The position numbers and the translations under genes were made by a program. Below are positions 10,701 through 24,727 of a stretch of 64,000 bases of DNA, one piece after another; position 1 is the first letter of the stretch; every line of letters starts with the position of its first letter. The DNA lies in NCBI GenBank assembly GCA_001724265.1, contig MEDY01000013.1, positions 62,001 through 126,000 of the forward strand, read 5' to 3'. The notes under the pieces are model-generated. The model saw nothing but the letters and a program-made list of their open reading frames with translations, had not been told where the DNA came from and did not search any database. This DNA is from Rhizaria sp. SCN 62-66 (lineage: Eukaryota; Rhizaria, unplaced).

Positions 10701-13700
10701 CCGCGGCGAGCACAGCCGCCGCGGCCGCAGTGTCGTGTGCAAACGCCAAGCTGCGGACGCAGTCCGAATGACCGTGGGCGCCCTCGCCGAGCACAAACAG
10801 CGCGCGGCCCGTGGCGAGGTCCCAGACGCGAATCACGCAGTCCCAACCCGCGGACGCGATGAGCCCCGCCGCGGGCGCGAGCGCGACTGCGAGGACAGAG
10901 CCGACGTGACCGCGCAGCGTGAGCAAGCAGCGGCCAGTCGCGATGTCCCAGACTTTGACCAGCGAGTCGTCACCAGCCGTCGCCGCGAGCGCGCCCGCGA
11001 CGGCGACGCAGCGCACCGCGGCGGCGTGGCCCCCGACGTCGCGCGCCCGGCAGAGCCCGGCATCCCAGTTGCGCGCCAGAAGAGCGCGACCCGACAGCGC
11101 GGAGAACGCGGCGGCGGGCGCGGCAAGCCCGGGCAGCGGCAGCAGCGCGAGACGGCCGAGCAAAGCCGCGGACGCGAGGCGGCGGCGCGCTGCGGCCGCG
11201 AGCGCCGAGGCCAAGACAGGGTCTACTCGTGGCGTGACAACTGCAGTAATTGCGCTTGAAGACGCGGAGCGGACTGAGCGCGCGAGAGAGAGCGTTAGCG
11301 TCAGCGCGGCGGCGTCTGCGGGACGTAACCACAGTCCGTGACCACTCACACTCACCAAACTGCGGCTGCTGCTGTTTGAGCGGACGTAGACTGCGACGCC
11401 GTCCGGTGCGAGCGGAGACAGTGTAAGCGCAGAGAGCGACTGCACCAAGTGTGGCACCACCGCGGCGGCACGCGTGGAGCCTGAGCCGGGCACTGCGGGC
11501 GCAACGGGCGGCAGACGGCCGTAGAGGCGCGACACCTCGACAGCGACCGCGGTATTCAAATCAGAGCTCGCACTCGCAGCAGACTCATCGTCAGCGTTGC
11601 CAGAGTCAACTGCGAACAGCGACGAGTCCGCAAGACTGGGACTGTGACCGTGCAAGCGCGAGTGACCGCGACTGTGGGCGAGTGCAGGGCGTGCCGGGCA
11701 CAGCGGCGAAAGCACCGACAGACGCGGCAACAACGCGAGTGGCGACGACTGCACGCTGGACAGCGCGGCCCATGCGCGCGCAGGCACAGCCACGGCGACC
11801 GTCGCCGGCTCCACCACAGCGGCAACACTCGCTGCGCTGACGCTCGCACTCGCACGGGCGCTGCGACCAGTCGTCGTATTTTGACTGGGAACGGTGTCGA
11901 CGCACGCGCGCAATGCGTGGCGCGGGAGCGTCGCCATCAGCGCGCTCAGCACCGCAGACACAGCGCCGGCCGCAGCGCCAGTCCCCGCACCTGCGTTCGC
12001 CCCCGTCGCAAAGCCCGAGCCAGCGCCAGAGCCGGAACCGGCTGTAGACGCAGTTGAACGAAGCAGTGAAGGTGTACAGTGGACTGGGCACGCGGCCGCG
12101 GGCGGAGGCAGCAATGCAGCGGCAGCGGCGCGGCCCGCGGCGGCGGAGTCAGCCGATGCGACCGAGGCTAAGAATGCCGCAGGCGACGGTGCAGCGGGAT
12201 GGGCGCTGAGAGCCGCAGCGAGGCGGCACCGCTCACAGTCACTGCCACCCGACACCGCGATCTTGCTACCACCGACGTCAGCGGTTGCATCAGTGCCAAC
12301 GCTTGAGCTCTCAACAGTGCCGGCCGAATCAGCGTTGCTTGAGTTGCTGTTGCTAGAGGTCTCATACAGAGTGTGCGCGCGAAGTAGCAGCAGCGGGCCG
12401 TCGCGCGCATGCACATATCGGTACAGCAGCGTGAGGAATAAGGTAAGCCGCATGAGCTCGGCAGCAGGCCACGGCAGCGGCGGCAAAGCCAGTGTGCTGC
12501 CGCCACCGTCGCCACCAGGTACGCACGGTAACGGCACCGCGTCTGCCTCAGCCGCCACCGCCGCCGCCGCCGCCGCAGCAGCGGCAGATGCGGACTCTGC
12601 GGAAGCAGCGACGGCGGAGGCGACAGTCGCGAGCATCGTTGGCGTCATCCCAGTGCTGCGCACATTGACGATGCCGTTGCGCGCGCTGGCAAGGCTGCCG
12701 ATGCTGCTGTTGCGGTTATGGCGCGCGAACGCCGTCGACCGCACCGCAGCGACACTCGCGGCGGGCAGCGCCGCGTTCGGCGCCAGTGCGGCCGCGAGCG
12801 ACCGCGACGCCGCCGCGACCGCCGCGCCGGCAGCAAACGGCAAAACGCAGGGTGAGCGGCCCGGCACGGGCGGCAGAGTGACTTCGTCGTCGCCGAGCCC
12901 GCCGAGCCCCAGCGCAGCCAGCGCGATCGAGGTGTAGCCCGCGGTGGTCCCGGTCGCCGAGGCGGCGGCGGCTGCGGCTGTGGTGGACTGGGGCTGCGCA
13001 GGGGGCAGCGGCGGCAGCGCGGCGGCGGCAGAGGCAAAGCGCGGCGGCGGCGGCAGGGTTAAGACGAGGTTGACCGCGACCCACGCCGGCACGCGCACGC
13101 GGCCACAGCGCGTACACAGTGGGGCAGCGCCCGAGCCACTCTGTGGTGGGGTCACCGCGCTGTTGTTGGCGCTGTTGTCGTGGTGGTGGCCGATGGGGCC
13201 GCCGGTGGGAGACGCGCCTTCGAGCGTGGCGACCGCGAGCGAAAGCGCGGTTGCAGCTGCCGCGGGGGCCAGCGCGCCGGCGCGGCGCGCGGCTGCGGCG
13301 GCGTCGGCGGCCGCGACTGGTGACGGGAGAAACGACGACGCGGCGTATGAGGACGGCGTGATCGCAGTCTTCGTACCAGCGCTATACAGAGTGTTTGCAT
13401 CCGTGCTGTCGCCACCGTCGCAGTCGTCGCAGCCTGCGCCGGAGAGACCGCACGAGCACGCACTGCACAGACACACTGTGTCGTCGTTCTCGTCGCTCTG
13501 CTCGTCGCCATCCTCGCCGGCAGCGCGATTGCCCGCACGGCCGTTGCGCTGCTTGCGCGGGAACGCAGACGCGCCCAATCCAGCGCCGCCGATCTCACTG
13601 TTGGCGACGTGCGCACCGCTGTTGTACGCAGAGTCCGTGTGCCGCGATCCGGGCAGCCCGTACCCCCGCGCAAGCGACAGCAATGGCGCCGGTGCAAGAG

Positions 13701-16700
13701 GCACTGCGACCAGACCGCCAGCGCCACCTCGACCGGGGCCCATGTCCCGCGGCAGCATTCCACCGCTGGCAGAGGCGGCACCGGCCACCCAGCCGCTGCC
13801 AGTGCCGTAGGTATCGGTGGCTGTCGCGGCGAGAAGAGCGGTCAGTGCCCGGCCGACGGCGCGGCGCGGGGCGCGGAGACAGAGGTAGAGAATTGCACGG
13901 AAAGGATCACGCGCCCACGACGGCATGGGGAGATCGCTTGACGCTGGTAGAGGTTGCGGCGGCGGCAGAGGCAGCGCTGTCACAAGGGGCGCCTTCACTG
14001 GAAAAGTCTTAACACTCGCGCTAACAGAACTCCCAGTTTTACTCCCGGTGACAACAGTTGCGCGCGTTGTGTTAGTCACAGTGCGGCGCTGTGGTGAATG
14101 AATGACATTCGCGATCTTTCTCGCGTCACCGTCATCTTCCTCTTCGTCTGCAGAGCTGCCGGCTTCGACGATGACGACGCCAGAGCCCGCGGCGCTCGCG
14201 GCAGTCAAACCGCCGCTGCCGCTACCGCCAGAGCCGCCACTGCTGCTGCGCGACGTCGAGCTGTTGGGCCCACGCAGCGCGCCGCGGCCCGTTTGTGGTT
14301 GTGGCGCACGCCACGCAGCCGCGCCCGCGCCCGCGCTCGAGCCCGCGCCGTAACTGCTCGCGGAACTGCTGTTCACGTGGGGCTTTGTGCGCGTTGAGCG
14401 GGGCGCGGGGCCGACAGTAACGGGCAGGAACACGTACCCATTGCTTCCCAAAGCACTTGCGTAGGAGAGAGCGCCGTGCATCGAGTGAAACTGCTGTTGC
14501 GTTGTTGCGAATGCGCTCGTGGAGGCGCGCGTCGTGGCAGGATGTGGTCGCGCCGGCCGCCGCCGGTGGCCCTGTTTGTACACGTGCCGCATCCTCCGCG
14601 CCGCCGCTGCCGCTGCCGCCGCCGCAGCAATCGCCGCCGCACTTTGCGACGGGCCGTCTTGAAGCTCGAGCGAAGACGACGGAGCTCCTGCACTTGCTGC
14701 AGGGACGACAAACCGCGTGCGGCGGGCGCCGCGGGCCCCTGCTGCGGACCGACGGCCAGCGCCACCGGGCTGAGCGCGCGGGCGCCTGGGCGCAGCCGCG
14801 GCGGCCGCGGCCTCGGCGCCGACCACGCTCGCGAGCAGACTGTCGACAGAGTGCGCGTCGCTGTTGCTGGCGTCGCTGAGGAGAGCGCCGTCGTCGGGAG
14901 CGTTGCTGTTCACGCTCAGACCGCTGTCACTGTTGTTGTTGTTGCCTTCGTTCGCAGAGACTGAGCCTGAGCGGTTGCTGTTGCGGGCACCACGCCTGCG
15001 GTGGCGCGAAGTACCGTGTCCAGTCAACGGGCTACTAAGGCGGGCCGCCGAAGCCGCTGCTGGCGCTGGCAACAACACCATTGGCGCTGGCGCTGGCGCA
15101 GCAGAGTCCAACACATACGCATCGATGCGGTTGTTGCTGTTGTTGGTGGCGAGAGGGGTGAAACCGGGACTGCTGTTGTACCGCCGTGGCAGCGTCATCG
15201 AGCTATCGCGCGCAGCGGTCGCCAGCGGAGTCGCTGCAGAGCTGCGGGGACCGCGGCCGCCGCTCATGGGCCTCACCGCCGTCGTCTTGGCCGTCGGTGT
15301 GACTGTATCTGCGGACGTGCGGGGCACAGTGTGCGGCACAGTGTGCGCCTTTGCGTTGAGGCTGCTGCGAGGAGTGGTCACGGCGCCGAAGCCAGGCCTT
15401 TCATGCAAGCCCAAGTCGTCATCGCCGTCGTTTTCGTTGTCACTCGCAGTGCGTCTGCCGCGATCGTTGTCAACCTCATTGTCAATGTCGCTGTTATTCG
15501 CGTCAGGCAAGCGCGAGCGCGACTGCGAGAACGAACGCGCGTCAGATTCAGCGACGCAGCTCTGCCGGTCATCGTGCCGTGCGTATTCTTGCTGTTGTTG
15601 CTGCTGCTGCTGTTGCTGTGCGAGCGGAGAAACGCTGAGCAGAGAGCGGCGACGCGGAATCGGTCCAAGCGGCGACATCGCCGGAACAGCTGCACTCGAG
15701 TCGAGACTCGCGCTCAAACCAGCAGCACCGGCGGCACTGCCGGCATCTAGAGTGGCGCGGCGCTGGCGCGTCGGCGCAAGCGCAAGCAAAGCGAGCGAGT
15801 TGTCGCCGTTGCGATGCATCGCAACGGCAGCAGCGTTCTCCTCGTCGCTGTGGTCGCTGCCAGTCAAGCCACTGACCGCCTCGCTGTCGGCGCCGACGCT
15901 GCCGCTGGCGTCGCCGCTGCCGGCGTCGCTGCTGTGGCTGCGGCTGCCGCCGCCTCGCTCGTAGTCCGACCCGCCGTCGTGCCGCCTCGCTGCCGCGCCT
16001 CTGCCGGTCAGCGAGCCGCGGCCAGTGACGGCGGCGGCAGGCCGGACTGCGCGGGTCGACAAAACAGCGGCCGCAGCAGTCGCCGCCGCGGCCGCAGCAG
16101 CAGCACGGCGACGCGTGCGTTGCGCCTTGCGCAGACCGCTCAGCGCGCCCGCCTCGGCGTTGACTGACAAACGGCGCACGGGCGCCCGCGCGGCAACGGC
16201 TGCGGCGGCCGCAGCGAACCCGGCCCCGCCAACAGCAGCGGGCGCTGCGGGCGAAGCAAGCGCAGACAGCGTGCCGGCGCGGCGCAGCGCGGGAGTGGCG
16301 GCGCCCGCTGCAGTTGGCGTCGCAGTCGTCGCGGCGACGCTCGTGCCGCCGTAATCACCGTGACTCGCGATGCTCTGTCCGCGGGTGCTACTTAGCCCGC
16401 GCGTGCTTAAGCCGCGCGCGCTCGGGTCGCGGGTACTTAGATTCGCGTCAGAACGGCGAGCACGCAGACGCACGCGGCGCTGTGAGCCGCCGCCGACCGT
16501 GTTGGTGTTGGTACCGGTGCCAGTGCCGTTTGCAGTCGCATTCGCGGTCGCAGTTGCGGTTACGGGGCCCTCGGAGAGCGGAGGCGGGGAGTCAGCACGC
16601 GAACGCACAGCCGCGCGCGCCTCAGAGCCGGTCCACTCGCTCTGTTGGTCGCGGTCACGGTCACGCGGTGGGCCGGCGCCGCGGTGGCTGAAGTAGTCAG

Positions 16701-19700
16701 CGTGGTCTCGGTCGTTGTCACACAGCGCGGCGCGGTCGCCGGTCGAGTCAGTGGCAGTGTCGACCGCACTGGCTCTAACGTCAACGGCGCGGGCGCTGTT
16801 GTTGCGGTCCGTGTCGCTGTCGTCACTGGTGTCGCTGTTGCCAGAGCCGTACAGCTTGCCGTGCTTGCGGAGCGCGCTGGCAGAACCGCCGTCAACATCG
16901 GCGCCGGACGCAGTGTTGGCCGTGTGATCAGTCGAGCCGTCACCCGTGTCGTTGTCGTTGTTGGCGCTGCTCGCGTGCGCGTTCGCTGCCGTGTACAGAG
17001 TGGATTTGTCGTCAAAGTCGCCGTCGTCGTACTCCGCAGTCGACTCTTGCCCTGATGAAAGGCTGGAGCTGAGTGAACTGTCGTCGAGCTGGCGCCCCAG
17101 CAGCGCGGGCAATGCAGCGGGGCGCGCGCGCGGGACGCCGCGGAAGCCAGAGCCCCGCGCCGCGCGCCGCCACTGCCGCGAACCACTCGCAACACCGCCA
17201 GATGTACTTCCACTCGCGGTCGCAGCGGCTGCGCTGTTGGCGTTGCTTGGACTGAGAGAATTAGAGACAGCTGCATGGCGGGAGAATGACGAAGGACGGC
17301 GTAAGCCAACACGAAGCCCGCTGCTGCTGGTTCCAGTGCTAGAAGGGTCTTCTTCAAGATCTTCTTGTTCGTCACCGCCTTCATCAGCTTGCTCATCGCC
17401 GTCATCGTCGACGTCGTCCTCGTCCTCGTCCTCTTCTTCCTCTTCGGTGACCGTGGTGGTGGAGCTTTCTTCCAGCTCGTCTTCCTCCTCCTCCACAGCG
17501 TCCTCCTCTTCAACTTCATCTTCTTCCTCTTCGGTCAGCACTTGGCTGCCGTCGGCATCGTCCTCGTCCTCCTCTTCCTCCTCCTTGATAGCCTTGAAGC
17601 GGCCGACAGTCCGCGTGACACGGCGCCGCGGCCGCCACAGCCCACTGCCACTGAGCCCTGCGCCGCCCTTGCCGCCAGCAGCGCCCGGCGCGCCGCTCGC
17701 GAACGCAGCGCCGCTGCTACCAGTGCCAGAGCCGCCGCTGCCGCTAGAGCCGTGCCTTGTTGCGCTGCTCTGCTTGGCTCCGGCTGCGGTCGGAAAAACA
17801 CGCCGGATCTGCACAAGGCGCATCGCAGTGTTATCAGCGGCACTGCTGGCGGCGTCTGTGCGCGCGCCTGCAGCAGCGGATGCAGCTGCAGCCGTTGGCG
17901 CCGAAGCAGTCAAAGCAACAGCAGTATTGTCGTTCGCTGCGCTAGTCGCGTTCAACACAGATTTGGGCTGTAGAGAAGATGAAGCAGCGTTTGTGGTGAG
18001 ATTGGCAGCAGCCGCAGAGATCGCTGGCGCGGTCGGCGGGCGCATTGCGCGCAGCACAGGCTGCGAGTGCGATGCGACGGCGGAGAAACGACTGTGCGCA
18101 TTGATGGGAGTCAGGTTGACAGCGTTGTACAGACGCAACAGCCGCAACGCGTCGCCAGATCCGGTACTGGCGCCGCTGGGAGTCGTGGCACTGACGCCGG
18201 CCGAGCCTGACGTCGAAGACGACGCGGATGCGGTGCCAGGAGGGCCGGCACCGATCGTCGCTGCCGGCGAAAGCTGAGGCCCTGAGACACCTGTCGCGGA
18301 GCCTGATGCCTTCGCATTACTTGCATGCGCGGATAAAGGCTTTGTGTTGGACACACTCAACGCGCTGTTGTTAGTGCTTTCAACGGTAGCAAAGTCTTCT
18401 TCGTCTTCGTCTTCGTCGCGGTCCTCGTCCTCCTCGTCCTCATCCTCGTCGTTGTCAGCGGACGCCTTTTTGCCACCGCCGGCGGGCAGCGCGTTACCCG
18501 CAGCAGCAGCGGCCGCGGCCGCCGCAACACGCGAGCCCGCCAGGCCCGCCCATGGCAGCGAAGCATCTTCGAGATACCGTTGCCAGTCGCGCAGCGAGGA
18601 GAACGACGCCGAGGAAAGCGGAATGCGGCGGCCGCGGGGCGCGCGCGCGGGGCCAGCCGCCGCCGCGGCAGCAAGCGCCGACGCCGAGGCCGAGGCCAGG
18701 GAACGCACAGGCACGTGTGCGTAGCCCACCGAACCCGCAGCGCTGGCAATGCTTGCATCAAGCACTGCCGCTCCAGCATTGCGACTGCGGCTTTGGCTCA
18801 CGCGCGGCGCATTGCCACCACTGGCGGCGAGCAGCCTCGGATGGTAGTCCGTGGCAGCTGAGAACGCGTCGCTGGTTGCGTGCGACTGCGCGTCACTTGG
18901 CGCCGGGCTCGGGCTGCGGCCTGTCCCGCGCACTGAGCCACGCATTCCGTCATTCAGCGCGTCACGCAGTCCGCCACGCACTGCGCCGCGCACTGCCGTG
19001 TCGCTCCAGTCGCGGTCACCGGTCTCGGATATCTCGGCGACCGATGTACCTGTGATATGTCCCCGGTAGCCTGCGTTGCTGTACGCACTGCGGCCACGGC
19101 CTGCGGCGGACGCGGAGGCAGCGTCGCTGCCGCTACCGTCCCAGCCGGCCGCCGCCGCAGCAGCCGCCGTGGCTGCGACACCGCGCCGCCGCCTGGCGCG
19201 GCCCTGCCCCTGGCCTTGCTGTTGCTCTTGTTGATACCCCGTGTGTGTGCCGCCGTCATAACCGTAGTTGGGAACGCCTCCAGACTGCGTCGTGTTGGTT
19301 TGCCTGCGCCGACGGTCGCGGTAGTATTCATACCGAAACACAGGGTCGTCGTCGTCGTTCACGTCACGGGGATCGAACCCGTTGCCGTCAGCAGCGGCGG
19401 CGGTCGCAGCGGCTGCGGCGGCCGCGGCAGCGCGCGCGGCGGCGGCGCGGCCACGTGCGGCGGCGCGCATCTGCCTCTGCTCGTGCGGCTGCATCGCGTC
19501 CGCAACAAACGCACCCGTGTTGCCACTTGCAATGTTCGTGTTTGCAGTTGTAGAGGTGTCGGCAGCGGGGGTTGCGCCAGAGAGCAAGTGCAGCAACATC
19601 GGTGTCGCGCGGCGTTGCGAAGACGTCGTGCCAGCCAAACCGCTGCGCCTGCGCCTGCGCCGCGCTGCATCGCCGCCATCTTGCCCCGCCATCGCGGATG

Positions 19701-22700
19701 TTGCGGTTGAGGCGAGTGTCAATGACGCTGATGAGCCAAGAAGAGAGCGGCCGCGGGCGAGGCGGGCGGCGGCGCGGCGCGCGGCGGCGGCAGGACCTTG
19801 ATCTTGGTCGCCGTCGTCTTCGTCCTCGTCGTCGTCGTCGTCCTCTTCTTCGTCGGCTTCGGACTCGGACGGCGGCTGGGACTGCTTGTTCTGCGCAGCG
19901 GCGGCGGATGCACCACTCGTGGCAGCCGTGGCCGTGGTGACATTACTTGGAGTAGCCACAGGTTTACCGGCAATGGTTACCCTTTCGCTAGCGGCAACGT
20001 TAATAACGTTGTTAGCGCCTGCGTGGCTGCTGTTGGAGAACACCTTGGGGCGCAGAGACGTCGTTGTCGCACGCGCGCGGGCAACTGCGGCAGCCGCGAC
20101 TGCCGCGGCGGCTGCTGCGGCTGCAATCGCGGGGGGCAGCTCAGCCCTGACACTCAGCCCCTTAGACCCCTGGCCCTTAGATCCTGTTCCCTTAGAGCCG
20201 CCGGCGCCCTTACTGCGACCTGAGTCTGCTCTTGTCAACACGGCCGTTGCGAGTCCAGTGTTACTACCACTCTTGTTGGAGCCCAGGTTGGCGTCCAACG
20301 CAGAACTTGAGTCTACCAATATCAATGCTGTGTTACCAGCTCCATCCGCAATAGAGACACCGCCGCCAGCAGCATTAAAGTTCACATTGCTGTTGCTGTT
20401 GCTATTGTTGTTGTTGTGGGGAGTCGTGGCGCGCGGCGTCACAGAGCGGCCTGACTTTGGCGTCGGCTTGCGCCTGTGTGCGCCTGCAACAGCCGCGGCC
20501 AGCGCAGCCGCAGCCGCCGCGCCCGCGCCAGTAGCGGAGGCGGCCAGAGCAGCGTCTCGCTCACGGTCGCTTAGCCCGTGTCCGTGACTGAGTCCGTGGC
20601 CGTGACCGTGGTAGCCTGAGGCGCCGCTGCTGCTACCGTTGTAGTAACTGCTCGTAAGCGTGCCTGCGTTATTGCCATCGAGACTAATCCGCACTGCAGC
20701 GCCGTACAGGTCACCACCGGCCTCCGCATCAGGTTCGCCAGCAGCGGCACATGCAGCCTCAGCAGCGGCCTCGGCCTCAGCGCCAGCGCCCTCGCTCTCG
20801 CCGAACAACCTTGCATTCGCAGCGCCAGTGCCGCCCGGCGCCATCGGCGGCCCGCCCATCATCGGGTGCGTCGCCGGGTTCGTGCTTGTATTCGCTGCAT
20901 TAGCGTTGGCGCTGTTAGCGAGCGCGGGGACGGGTGTGAGCGGCAGATCAGCCAAGTCAGCGTCGGCGTCCTCTGACGGCGGGCACGGCAGCATGAAAAA
21001 CACAGCGGGTAGCCGCGACAGCCGCAGTGCGCGCGCGGGCGGAGGAAACGGCAAAGCAACTGCGAGCGCGATGTCTTCTAGCACTTGGCTCTGCGCCTCT
21101 GCAGCAGCCCGCAATGCGCGTGGCAGACTCGCAGATATAGCAGAGCCAGGGAACCTTTCGTTCTCAGCTGCATTCCGACTGTGCGAGATGTCATCTTGCT
21201 GCGGTAGTAACGGCGGAGAGCGCTGAGGCAGCGCAGGTGCTGCAAAGACTGCGTATGCGTTTGTGCGTCCAGCAGCGTTGAGAGCAGCTGCCAGTGAAGC
21301 TAGTGCAGGCACAGTGCTGACGGTGGGAGTTCCACTGCTCTGCGCAAACGTGAGCGCGGTTGGAACACTGAGGCGCAACGAGGACAGAACAGAGTGTGGC
21401 AGCGTCCATAGGAGCGCGCGCGGGGCCATTGCAACACTGCGACGAAGCGAGCCTGACGTAATTGGCGATGAGGCTTTTGGTGTTGTTATTGCAGTGCGAG
21501 AGGGAGAACGAGAGAGCAGCAAGAAAGGCGCAAAACACGGTAACAACAGCAGCGCGCCAGAGCTACGGTTGCCGTTGCTGTGTGCGTTCACCAGAGCAGT
21601 CGTAACCGGTGACATAAGGGTGCCCGCAAGCGCAACAGAGGTGTTCGGCATGTTCGAGCTGTTTAGTGCCGGTGCAGTCATCGCAAGAGTGTCAGTCGAG
21701 AACAGTGCAACGGCGCGTCCTTGCACTACCACAGTCACTGCGCCCACAGCCACCGCGGTTACCGTTGCTGTCGGAGCTGCGCTCACGGTTGCGGGTGTCG
21801 CCGGGTTCGCAGTTACAGAAGAAGAAGCAGTATGCTCCGTGCGCAAACTGCGCAAGTTGCTGCCATTGCCAGTGGAAGAGCTCTCGTGCACATGTGGCGT
21901 GACGGTCGTGACGGTGAGAGTACGGTGCAGCAGTGCAGCAGCCGCGGCACGCGATAAAGTGCCTAAACTGCCGCAAAGCAGCGGTGCACGCAACCGACGC
22001 GCAACCGCGATTCGCCTAACAGTACTTGGCGTGCTTGCTGACTGAGACTGCGACGGTGAGTTTTGCCGTGGCTGCTGCTGTTGTGACATCAAGTATGCGC
22101 GGTCGCTGTTGACGCCCACACCACTCACCTTGACCCGTTGACACACACTTGGGCTGCGGCTGGAAGTATCACGCGTGTTCGCAAATGCGATCGAGTCGCT
22201 GGCGGCGTGAAACGCAATCGTCCTCGGCCGAGCCTCCATGAGCGCAAGCGCAGCGGCCGACAGGGTAGCGCCACGTCGCCTCGGCGGCGCGGAGAAGTCA
22301 ACGTCGACGCCCATAGAGCGCAGGACCGAAAAAAGGGGGAACACGGCAGTCAGCGGTACCGCGAGTGTTGGAGCTGTTGCGATGTCCACCGAACTAGACT
22401 CAGCACTACTGTGCATAGCGGAGCTCCCCGTGGATGTTGAGTCAGTAACGCGTCTGTTGATGCTATTATTGGTGTTGTTGTTATTGTTGACATTCAGTGA
22501 CGGAGCAGCAGAGAGAGCTGTGGACACAAGAGGGGCGCCGAAAGAGCCCGCGGCAGACGCAGGCACGGATGCTGTCACAGAAGCAGCCACAATCGCATTG
22601 GAAGCACTTGCACTTGCAGTCGCATGGTTCGCGGTGATGTTCGTGCTAGACGTTGTAGTCACATAGCCACAACCGGGGCCCGACGTGAACGCAGGTACCG

Positions 22701-23751
22701 CCGACTGGCCGTGAGCGCCATGAGTGCCCGAGGGCGCTGTGACCGTGGGCAGCAGAAGGTAAGCCGCGTCCGCATCGCCGTTGATCACACACTCTACAGA
22801 GTCGCTCTCGAACAAGGCACGCAGACTGGCTAAGCCACGGCAAGCTTTACCGTCAGCGATCGCACTATCCGTGTTCATTACTGTGCTCGCGATGTTGTCG
22901 TCGTCGTGGTGGTCGCCCCACAAGTCCCACTCGCCGCTGTCCCAGCCGTCGTCCTCGTCAAGCTGTGCCTGATCGCTCGCATTCGCAGCATAGACGGCGC
23001 TGGCTGCTGACTCAGCAACTTCGCTGCCAGCAGCGCTCAGCAGCAGCCTCGGTGTCGCAACTCCGCCCGCTGCATGCGCGGCAGGAGCTGCAGCAGCGCT
23101 CTGCAGCGGCGTCGGCGCCGGTGTCACAGCCGCCGACGGGGGCGCAGTCCCGGCAGCCACCGCGGAGTTAAACCCGGCGAAACCGCTGCTGTTTGTGACC
23201 GCGCTGACAGGAACAAGACGGAACTTCTCAGCGCGCAACACAGCGAACGCAGCGGCCCAGAGGGGTTCATTAGCGGGGCTAGCGGCTGAGGCCCAGGCGC
23301 GGCAGACACGAGGCACACTGCGTAGCAGGTCTTCCGGCCTGAGGAAAGACAAAACGCACTGTAGCACGGGGGAATCTGGGTCCATAAGCGCACTCGGCGG
23401 CTGGGGCTCAGTGATCGCGGGCGCGCTTTTGTTGGCGTTGTTTTTGTGTTTGATGAGGTTGTTGTTCGAGAGGGATTGTGAGTTCAGAAGTGCGCGTGCA
23501 CAGGCCAATGCAGTCACTGCTGCTGCTGACGGTGCCGCCAGAGTGACTGCGACCGTGGGCATTGACAGCGCAGTGACTGTGAGCGCAGTACTCGTGCCCG
23601 CGGGCCCAGTACTCGCGGGCACTTGTTCTGCCGCAGTGACCGTGAACTGGCGCTTGGGAAGACCGAGCACGACGGACAACGCAGCGACTGCCGCCGATGC
23701 ATCAGAAACCGCAGTCCCCGTCCACGGGGTTGTCGCTGCTGTTGCCGTTGT

Positions 23752-23784
<33 letters not shown>

Positions 23785-24684
23785 GCGCGAGTGCCGCACA
23801 AGAGCCCTGAGTTCAGCTGATAACTGTCCCGTCGCTGCGGCAGCAACCCAGTCAACTTGCACCGGAGAACTGACGCTCGCACTGTGAGGCTGCTGCTGCT
23901 GGTGCTTGGTGTGCTGGCTGTGGCCCACGCGGCCGTGGGTCGTCGAGGCGCGCACAGCCCTATACACGCCATCAGCGCCTGCTGTCGCGTCATGGCCAGC
24001 ATCCTCGTCGGAGTCGCCGCCGTCGTTGTCGTCGCCGTCGTGGGCATCACTGCGAGCTCCAGCGGCGACGTCAGCGTCGGCGTCAAAGTCGCCGTCCGCG
24101 GATATGTGCGACTGCGACTGTGAGAACGCGTGGCCGTGGGTACTGGGGAACGCAGGCGGCAACGGGCCGATCATCAGGCCGCCACTGTGCCCGTGCAAGT
24201 TACCGTGAGCACTGTGAGCAGAGTGACTGTGAGTCGACGAGACTAACTGGTTGCGCTTACTCTGAGCAGCAACAGCAGCAGCAGCTAAATGGCCGTGCAC
24301 AGCAAAGTGACGAGCGAAACCACTCGGACTCAGCGCAACAGGAGCAGACGCAGAGGCAGGAAAAACTTCAATACCACAACCACCAGCAGCAGCAGTCGCA
24401 TTCAGCTCAGCGCCAGGCTTCACGCTAGTTACTACCGTTGACGTTGATACCTATGGAGGCGGTGAGAAACGGCTTGCTTTGCCTTCCTCATGCTCTTCAT
24501 CATCGTCGTCGTCGTCAGCCTTTGCGTCCGCATACTTCACATCCGACTCCGTGTCACCACCAGTAGTGCGCTCACGCTTCCGGTTAGCGCTCTCGCGTTC
24601 ACCACGCGCGCGCCCGCGGCGATACTTCGCACCCATCCCCGCAGCGCCAGCAGCTGCATGGCCACCACCACCACCACCACCACT

Positions 24685-24727
<43 letters not shown>

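Noticed and set aside
16946-18277. 443-codon open frame on the + strand, opposite the giant gene
   Set aside because: Poly-Ser/Leu mirror of the Asp/Glu/Ala codons on the real strand; several such frames (e.g. 12944-13810, 14864-15964) arise from the GC-rich codon bias.
24174-24423. Starting the giant gene at GTG 24423 or at ATG 24174
   Set aside because: GTG is not a normal eukaryotic start. ATG 24174 discards 328 residues of coding-like sequence in the same frame and leaves over 1 kb to the nearest TATA-like element. ATG 25158 fits better if UAG is sense.
24430-24540. An intron removing the UAG at 24451 (donor GTATGC near 24530, acceptor CTAG near 24430)
   Set aside because: The DNA between is GC-rich, has no pyrimidine tract, and matches none of the other introns. 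It would also leave the other two UAGs.
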